Source: Campylobacterales bacterium (lineage in GTDB: Bacteria > Campylobacterota > Campylobacteria > Campylobacterales > SZUA-545). From it: a stretch of DNA of 5,255 nucleotides. Of this stretch, positions 1 through 3,528 are shown piece by piece (the first letter of the stretch is position 1; the number at the start of each line of letters is the position of its first letter). Made by a program: the position numbers and the translations under genes. The DNA lies in contig JAOXRY010000180.1 in NCBI GenBank assembly GCA_025800305.1, positions 1 to 5,255 of the forward strand, read 5' to 3'. Under the pieces are notes generated by a model that saw only the letters and a program-made list of their open reading frames with translations, made no database searches and was not told the origin of the DNA.

Positions 1-412
1 AGCTTTGATTTAAGGCTGTTAAAAAAAAGTAGTAGTGCTTTTTTGAAAGTTTTTCATCGTCTTTTATAGAAGTCAACAAAGCATAAGTTTCATCAGTAAG
101 ACCAAAAATAAGATAGTTTTTAAAAGGCTTTGTATCTCTAAATCGCTTTATAAGAGATAGCCCATAAAAAGATTGTCTAACATTTACAAAAAAACTAGCA
201 ATAGCAACATCGATTAATCCAAGTTTGCTATTAAGAAAACCTACAGCAACAAACTGTAAAGCACCTGCATAAATAAAAATTGACATAATAGGTGCTAAAT
301 ACCATGGATATTGAAAGCTCACCAATAGTAAACCAAATGCCATACCAAGGACTAAATATCCCATAAAAACAGGAATGGATACCTGTAAAGCTCTTTTAAA
401 CTCTTTCTTCAA
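1..412 (-). CDS. azlC: AzlC-family branched-chain amino acid exporter subunit, 3' part cut by window edge
   Basis: This is the N-terminal 137 codons of an inner-membrane protein of the AzlC/YgaZ family, the large subunit of a branched-chain amino acid exporter that works with a small AzlD/YgaH partner. The partner would lie left of the window. The translation shows the family's first membrane segments (SIPVFMGYLVLGMAFGLLL, then a segment around APIMSIFIYAGALQFVAVGF), followed by the characteristic ASFFVNVRQSFYGLSL and FGLTDETYALL stretches. No ATG occurs before the middle of the first membrane segment. I chose TTG at 412 because AAGAAG lies 6 bases upstream and the resulting N-terminus (Met-KKEFKRAL) suits the family. 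TTG at 451 is an alternative 13 residues longer without a visible Shine-Dalgarno. An in-frame TAA lies at 467-469. The gene is the last seen in the leftward operon, 81 bases after cbiG. Family assignment is from recognised sequence; the transported substrate is inferred from the family. Confidence 0.86.
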   Translation of the reverse strand, partial: MKKEFKRALQVSIPVFMGYLVLGMAFGLLLVSFQYPWYLAPIMSIFIYAGALQFVAVGFLNSKLGLIDVAIASFFVNVRQSFYGLSLIKRFRDTKPFKNYLIFGLTDETYALLTSIKDDEKLSKKHYYFFLTALNQS

Positions 413-493
413 ATAATTCTTCTTTTGATTTTTATTAAGACGTTTTGTCAAAAAGTGAATAGTAGTTTACCATAGTAAATATGAAGTTCTTAA
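413..493. other. Short intergenic gap cbiG-azlC
   Basis: These 81 bases are A+T-rich, and I see no convincing terminator or promoter in them. A GGAGGAG sequence on the minus strand falls at the very end of cbiG, but no start codon follows at a usable distance. A 12-codon minus-strand frame beginning at ATG 473 ends at a TAA before azlC and is probably not a gene. The lack of a terminator supports read-through from cbiG into azlC. Confidence 0.5.
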
Positions 494-1483
494 TTAAATA
501 GCTCCTCCAATTGTTATTTTTTTATTAAAAACTTCTTTTTTAGCAAATAAAATTTTGTATTTTGAAAGAAGATAAGCCGAAGGTTCTGCTACACCTTTTA
601 TCTGAAAAAATTCTTCTGCTTTAGATCTGGAAAACTCCTCTTCTAAATTGTTAATATCTTTTTCACTAAAAAAGTTCTCTTCAAATCCATATTTTTCTAG
701 GTATTCTAAAAGTCCAACTTCATCACTTTTGGCTTCAAAAGATCCAATTGCTTTTATATTCTTCAAATCTAACCCATGAAGATCTAAAAACTCATTTACT
801 GCTTCTTCAATCTCAATTAAAGTTGTTCCTCTATTCATCCCTATTCCAAGATAGACAGGAGGTTTTAAAAGTAGTTCATCACTTTTTTTTCCAGGAACTA
901 TATAGACTTTTGGATTACTTATCTCAACTTCATTTTCAAGATCTATAAACTCTAGATTTTCACTTTTAAGATCTTCAAAGATCTTTTTATAGGTAACTAC
1001 AGAAACAGTTTTTTTATTGATTAAAGAATTGGAGATATTTGCTAACTTTTCAATATTAGAGATTTCAAAATCATTCTCTTTAGCGTACATATCAAAAGCA
1101 AAAGTCTTTGTCTGATCTGTAGCGGTTGTTGTAAAGGAAATTGCACCATCAATTTTTGAAACAATCTCTTCCGTTAACTCATTAGCTCCGCCAATATGAC
1201 CGCTAAGAAGAGGAATAAATTTTTTTAGATCTAGGCTTCCAACAATTACTGCTGGATCTTTTATCTTACTTTCTAAAAAAGGAGCTATTTTTCTTACAAC
1301 AATTCCTGTTGCTAAAAGAAAGATTACTCCATCGCATTTCCAGATACGAGGAAGAATATCATCAAGCTTTTCAAAGTCTCTCTCTTTAGTATAATGAGTT
1401 ACTTGATGATTATCTAAGATCTGTGATAAATCTTCACCAGCTTTGAAGCTAGGATGGTTTATTGAGATAATTGATAATAAGAT
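494..1483 (-). CDS. cbiG: Cobalt-precorrin 5A hydrolase CbiG, non-canonical start
   Basis: CbiG opens the ring-A lactone of cobalt-precorrin 5A and releases acetaldehyde, a cytoplasmic step of anaerobic cobalamin synthesis. With the start chosen here it has 329 residues, within the family's usual range. The N-terminal part contains LLATGIVVRKIAPFL (about 56-70), a KDPAV segment and LSGHIGGANELTEEI (about 93-107), then TTTATDQ, all typical of CbiG. The C-terminal domain (about 212-329) starts with LGIGMNRGTT and contains FEAKSDEVGLLEY, the FSRS segment, GVAEPSA and a final KITIGGAI. The frame is open from 1504 down, but the first ATG, GTG or TTG codon is at 1090, inside the conserved sequence. 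The homologous N-terminus (ISINHPSFKAG) begins near 1483, where an ATC follows GGAAAG by 8 bases. Other candidates are ATT at 1474 or 1471... of which none has a Shine-Dalgarno, and ATA at 1462 overlapping the rsmD stop. Function is confident; the start is not. Confidence 0.88.
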   Translation of the reverse strand: MLLSIISINHPSFKAGEDLSQILDNHQVTHYTKERDFEKLDDILPRIWKCDGVIFLLATGIVVRKIAPFLESKIKDPAVIVGSLDLKKFIPLLSGHIGGANELTEEIVSKIDGAISFTTTATDQTKTFAFDMYAKENDFEISNIEKLANISNSLINKKTVSVVTYKKIFEDLKSENLEFIDLENEVEISNPKVYIVPGKKSDELLLKPPVYLGIGMNRGTTLIEIEEAVNEFLDLHGLDLKNIKAIGSFEAKSDEVGLLEYLEKYGFEENFFSEKDINNLEEEFSRSKAEEFFQIKGVAEPSAYLLSKYKILFAKKEVFNKKITIGGAI

Positions 1484-2040
1484 AAGGTTGTCTTTCCAAA
1501 CTTTTTAGTTTTAATTTTTTCAAATGAACCAATTTCATCATCAAAATCAAAATTACTAAGATGTTCTATTGTAAAGCCCATTGTCTTTTCGACAGGAAGG
1601 CTTTTAATAAGTTTTATAGTTTTATCATAGATATTTTCTTGATTCTCCCTTATGTTAAAAGGAGGGTCCATATAAAAATATAAGTTCTTAAGATCTGTTT
1701 TTTCAACCTCATTTGGAATCATTGCAAAGCAATTTCCTATAAAAGTTCTTTTGTTTCCAATCTCTAGATCTTTTAAGTTCTTTGCTAAGATCTTATAAAC
1801 CTCATTATCAAGCTCAAAAAACCATGCTTCTTTAGCTCCACGGCTAATTGCTTCAATCCCCATAGAGCCACTTCCACCAAAGCACTCAATAAAAGTATAA
1901 TCATAAATATCAACACCAATAGTATTAAAAAAAGACTCTTTTACGATTTGCTTTGTTGGTCTTGTTCCTGGTGTGTCTGGAAGATGAAAAGTTCTTCCTT
2001 TTAGAGTTCCTGTTGCTACTTTAGATTTAATCGTTTTTAT
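1459..2040 (-). CDS. rsmD: 16S rRNA (guanine966-N2)-methyltransferase RsmD, apparent ATA start
   Basis: RsmD transfers a methyl group from S-adenosylmethionine to N2 of G966 of 16S rRNA (E. coli numbering) during small-subunit assembly. The 193-residue product has the family layout: a short N-terminal segment with TGTLKGRTFHLP, the TRPTKQIVKESFFNTI block (about 26-41), the methyl-donor-binding motif I ECFGGSGSMGIEAISRGA (about 52-69), acidic motif II (FFELD, about 74-78) and the catalytic motif IV DPPF (125-128). There is no ATG, GTG or TTG in this frame between the stop at 2080-2082 and Met60 at 1863, which lies inside motif I and so cannot be the start. ATA at 2040-2038 gives the normal family length, overlaps the TAA of the carbonic anhydrase gene as ATAA, and has AAGGA 6 bases upstream. 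Product assignment is confident; the ATA start is inference. A mutated or misread ATG is the alternative. Confidence 0.9.
   Translation of the reverse strand: MKTIKSKVATGTLKGRTFHLPDTPGTRPTKQIVKESFFNTIGVDIYDYTFIECFGGSGSMGIEAISRGAKEAWFFELDNEVYKILAKNLKDLEIGNKRTFIGNCFAMIPNEVEKTDLKNLYFYMDPPFNIRENQENIYDKTIKLIKSLPVEKTMGFTIEHLSNFDFDDEIGSFEKIKTKKFGKTTLSYYQLSQ
1492..1497 (-). promoter_or_regulatory. Candidate ribosome binding site for cbiG
   Basis: GGAAAG on the minus strand lies 8 bases before an in-frame ATC at 1483-1481, inside the rsmD coding sequence. It is the only Shine-Dalgarno-like sequence at a suitable distance from the point where CbiG homology begins, and it is why I placed the start at 1483. 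Initiation on ATC is very rare, so this is a weak inference. Confidence 0.35.
2037..2040 (-). other. ATAA stop/start overlap of carbonic anhydrase gene and rsmD
   Basis: The bases ATAA on the minus strand contain the TAA stop of the carbonic anhydrase gene (2039-2037) and an in-frame ATA for rsmD (2040-2038). The geometry equals the common ATGA overlap, with A in place of G. Together with AAGGA 6 bases upstream, it is the best initiation site visible for rsmD. Use of ATA is inference. Confidence 0.5.
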
Positions 2041-2690
2041 TCTTGATCCTTTATCATCTTTACAAACTCTTTTTTCTCTTCATTGTAATACTCAATTTCA
2101 CCACTTTCCATGATATAGTACCAACCTCTAAGATTTAGACTCCCCTCTTCAACTTTTTCTCTAATTGTTGGATAGGTAAGAAGGTTCTTCAATTGAAAAA
2201 TTACAGAAATTTTCTCTGTCATAATTAGTTTATTTTGTTCTGTTTCATTAGCTCCAATGTGTGCCTCAACATAATTTTTTGCTTCTTGACCATGTTTTAG
2301 CCAATTTTTAACATGATGAAGCCCTTGTGTTTCTAACTTTTCTGTCTGGTAAAGTCCAGCAATAGCACCACAATGAGAATGACCACAAACAATAATCTCA
2401 CTTACTCCAAGAATAAAAACAGCATACTCAACAGCTGCTGCTATTGAGTTTCCACTGGTTCCATCCTCTTTATATGGAGGAACAATATTTCCAATATTCC
2501 TTGCTACAAATAGATCTCCAGGTTTTGTATCTGTAATTAGATTTGGAACAACTCTTGAATCACTACACCCAATAAAAAGAGCTTTTGGGTGCTGTCCATT
2601 TTCTACAAGATCTATATATCTATGTTCATATTTTTTAAACTTATCTTCTAAAAAATGTTTATTACCTTCAACTAGTTTTTTAATACTCAT
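2037..2690 (-). CDS. can: Beta-class carbonic anhydrase
   Basis: This zinc enzyme interconverts CO2 and bicarbonate in the cytoplasm, supplying bicarbonate for carboxylations and pH balance. At 217 residues it is close to the usual size of the class. The zinc ligands and catalytic dyad are visible: Cys42-x-Asp44-x-Arg46 in FIGCSDSRVVP, and His104-x-x-Cys107 in CGHSHCGAI. Further class signatures are the ARNIGNIVPP stretch (about 63-72), the SIAAAVEYA helix and the LNLRGWYY segment near the C-terminus. The ATG at 2690 overlaps the stop of the upstream gene as ATGA, which suggests translational coupling; only a weak purine run (AAAGAAAAAG) precedes it. Its TAA overlaps the apparent ATA start of rsmD. 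The symbol can is by analogy with E. coli. In autotrophic Campylobacterota a role in supplying inorganic carbon is plausible, but the window does not show that this organism is autotrophic. Confidence 0.95.
   Translation of the reverse strand: MSIKKLVEGNKHFLEDKFKKYEHRYIDLVENGQHPKALFIGCSDSRVVPNLITDTKPGDLFVARNIGNIVPPYKEDGTSGNSIAAAVEYAVFILGVSEIIVCGHSHCGAIAGLYQTEKLETQGLHHVKNWLKHGQEAKNYVEAHIGANETEQNKLIMTEKISVIFQLKNLLTYPTIREKVEEGSLNLRGWYYIMESGEIEYYNEEKKEFVKMIKDQE
2047..2051 (-). promoter_or_regulatory. Ribosome binding site for rsmD
   Basis: AAGGA on the minus strand, within the last codons of the carbonic anhydrase gene, lies 6 bases upstream of the in-frame ATA at 2040. The spacing is ideal for initiation at that ATA and poor for the next near-cognate codon (ATT at 2031), so it decides the start. 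Confidence 0.5.
2687..2690 (-). other. ATGA stop/start overlap
   Basis: ATGA on the minus strand joins the TGA stop of the 119-residue protein gene to the ATG of the carbonic anhydrase gene. Such overlaps usually indicate termination-reinitiation coupling, so the two proteins are likely made at linked rates. It is the canonical reference for the unusual ATAA junctions downstream. Confidence 0.85.
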
Positions 2691-3046
2691 GACTGATACT
2701 TTTTCTTTAATAAACTTGCAACTTCTGTTGCAAACTGTTGTGTTAATTTCTCTATCTGCTTATCTATATCTGACTGATTCTCTTCATTAATATCATCTAT
2801 AGCCCTAGAAAGTTCTATCTGCTTCTTCATTTTGTCCAATGTAAGCATTAAAGAGGTCTTTGTAAATGGTTTTTTAATAACAGCGTCTTCATCACTTCCA
2901 ACAATCAAAAGTGGCTTCTCTGTTTTTATATACCCATCACTAATTACCGCTTTACAACTATCAAAATTACTTTTATAATCTTTCAAAAAGATCTCTAAAG
3001 AACTCTGTATTAAAGGGGATTTGCACTTTATAAAAACATTTATCAT
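2687..3046 (-). CDS. Small protein resembling a degenerate response-regulator receiver
   Basis: I do not recognise this 119-residue protein as a named family. Its first 75 residues have a receiver-like rhythm: a beta strand (MINVFIKCKSP), an amphipathic helix, a strand ending in AVISD (Asp37), another strand LLIVGSDED and a KKPF motif (59-61) followed by a helix. This recalls the conserved Lys-Pro-Phe end of CheY-like domains. The acidic pair normally found after the first strand is absent, so phosphorylation is doubtful. Residues 75-115 are charged and probably form a helical or coiled-coil tail. I chose ATG 3046 because the open frame upstream to 3133 runs through the divergent promoter region and its translation is low-complexity. 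No Shine-Dalgarno precedes the ATG; a TATAAT lies close upstream. The stop overlaps the carbonic anhydrase start (ATGA). It is probably the first gene of the leftward operon. The receiver relationship is inference. Confidence 0.72.
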   Translation of the reverse strand: MINVFIKCKSPLIQSSLEIFLKDYKSNFDSCKAVISDGYIKTEKPLLIVGSDEDAVIKKPFTKTSLMLTLDKMKKQIELSRAIDDINEENQSDIDKQIEKLTQQFATEVASLLKKKYQS

Positions 3047-3052
3047 GAAGAA

Positions 3053-3060
3053 ATTATACA
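3053..3060 (-). promoter_or_regulatory. Housekeeping-type -10 box for the leftward operon
   Basis: TGTATAAT on the minus strand gives a perfect TATAAT hexamer (3058-3053) preceded by TG. No -35 hexamer is visible at 16-18 bases; the upstream DNA is A+T-rich, as is common for Campylobacterota sigma-70 promoters. A start about 7 bases downstream would fall on or next to the A of ATG 3046, giving a leaderless or nearly leaderless transcript. Confidence 0.6.
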
Positions 3061-3088
3061 AAAAATAAAATTTTGTTGGGTATTTAAT

Positions 3089-3115
3089 TAAAGTTTTTAT
3101 TTTAATTGTCGATAT
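3089..3115 (+). promoter_or_regulatory. Sigma-28 (FliA) flagellar promoter for flaG-fliD
   Basis: TAAAGTTT (3089-3096), identical to the enterobacterial sigma-28 -35 consensus, is followed after exactly 11 bases by GTCGATAT (3108-3115). The latter matches 6 of 8 bases of GCCGATAA and carries the CGATAT typical of Campylobacter sigma-28 promoters. Transcription should start near 3121, leaving a leader of roughly 35 bases before flaG. This places flaG and fliD in the late flagellar class, made after hook completion when FlgM is exported. Sigma-28 dependence is inferred from the match. Confidence 0.88.
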
Positions 3116-3142
3116 GTAGAGATAAGTGAACAAAATTTATAT

Positions 3143-3148
3143 AAGGAG
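3143..3148 (+). promoter_or_regulatory. Ribosome binding site of flaG
   Basis: AAGGAG lies 6 bases before ATG 3155, a strong consensus site. It contrasts with the weak or unusual initiation signals of the divergent operon and fixes the flaG start. Confidence 0.85.
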
Positions 3149-3154
3149 TGACAG

Positions 3155-3514
3155 ATGAATGTATTTGACAGTGCACAAATAAATACACAAAAAGCTGTTA
3201 CGCAACCAAATAAAACAAGCAAAGAAACAGCACCAGTAGGAATAAAAAATGCTGGAAATAGTTCTGTTGAACAAACAGATTCACAACCAACAAAAGAGAC
3301 TTTAAAAGAGCTAACCAACTCTTTAAATAAGTCTGCTGCATCAACTTCTAAACACGTTAAATTTGAATACGGTGAAGATATTGATGGACTTTATATTAAT
3401 GTTATTGACACAAATACCGATTCTTTAATTAGTAGATTTCCTTCCGAGGAAGCGGTAAACTTGGCGAAACATATGAAAGAAATAGTTGGAGTGATGTTCG
3501 ACAAGAAAATTTAG
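3155..3514 (+). CDS. flaG: FlaG family flagellar protein
   Basis: FlaG proteins are small, often influence flagellar filament length, and are usually encoded next to fliD; their mechanism is not settled. This one has 119 residues. The first 45 or so are polar, rich in Thr, Gln, Lys and Ser, and look disordered, as is usual for the family. The conserved part spans about 46-119: a helix (KETLKELTNSLNKS), then HVKFEYGEDIDGLYINVID, then the diagnostic end with ISRFPSEEAVNLAKHMKEI and VGVMFDKK. The start at 3155 follows a strong Shine-Dalgarno. A sigma-28 promoter lies upstream and fliD begins 14 bases after the stop, so the two are surely cotranscribed. There are no cysteines, as in many exported flagellar proteins. 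Identification is from the C-terminal signature and context. Confidence 0.92.
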   Translation: MNVFDSAQINTQKAVTQPNKTSKETAPVGIKNAGNSSVEQTDSQPTKETLKELTNSLNKSAASTSKHVKFEYGEDIDGLYINVIDTNTDSLISRFPSEEAVNLAKHMKEIVGVMFDKKI

Positions 3515-3517
3515 TCT

Positions 3518-3522
3518 AAAGG
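3518..3522 (+). promoter_or_regulatory. Ribosome binding site of fliD
   Basis: AAAGG in the 14-base flaG-fliD gap lies 6 bases before ATG 3529 and supports that start. The gap leaves no room for a separate promoter or terminator. Confidence 0.7.
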
Positions 3523-3528
3523 TTTAAT

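Noticed and set aside
435..473. Twelve-codon minus-strand frame starting at ATG 473 as a leader peptide for azlC
   Set aside because: There is no run of regulatory codons for branched-chain amino acids, no attenuator hairpin and no clear ribosome binding site.
463..477. Small inverted repeat TTTAC-CATA-GTAAA as a terminator or operator
   Set aside because: The five-base A+T-rich stem is too weak and lacks a following T run; such repeats are expected by chance in DNA of this composition.
748..948. Plus-strand open frame of 66 codons
   Set aside because: It lies wholly antisense to cbiG, has a leucine-rich translation typical of a shadow frame, and has no Shine-Dalgarno.
3047..3133. N-terminal extension of the 119-residue protein to an ATG at 3133
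   Set aside because: The extra 29 residues are low-complexity, run through the flaG sigma-28 promoter and have no ribosome binding site; the receiver-like sequence starts at 3046.
3097..3318. Minus-strand open frame of 73 codons opposite flaG
   Set aside because: It is antisense to the well-supported flaG gene and its promoter; the hydrophobic, cysteine-rich translation is what the complement of a polar Thr/Lys-rich gene produces.
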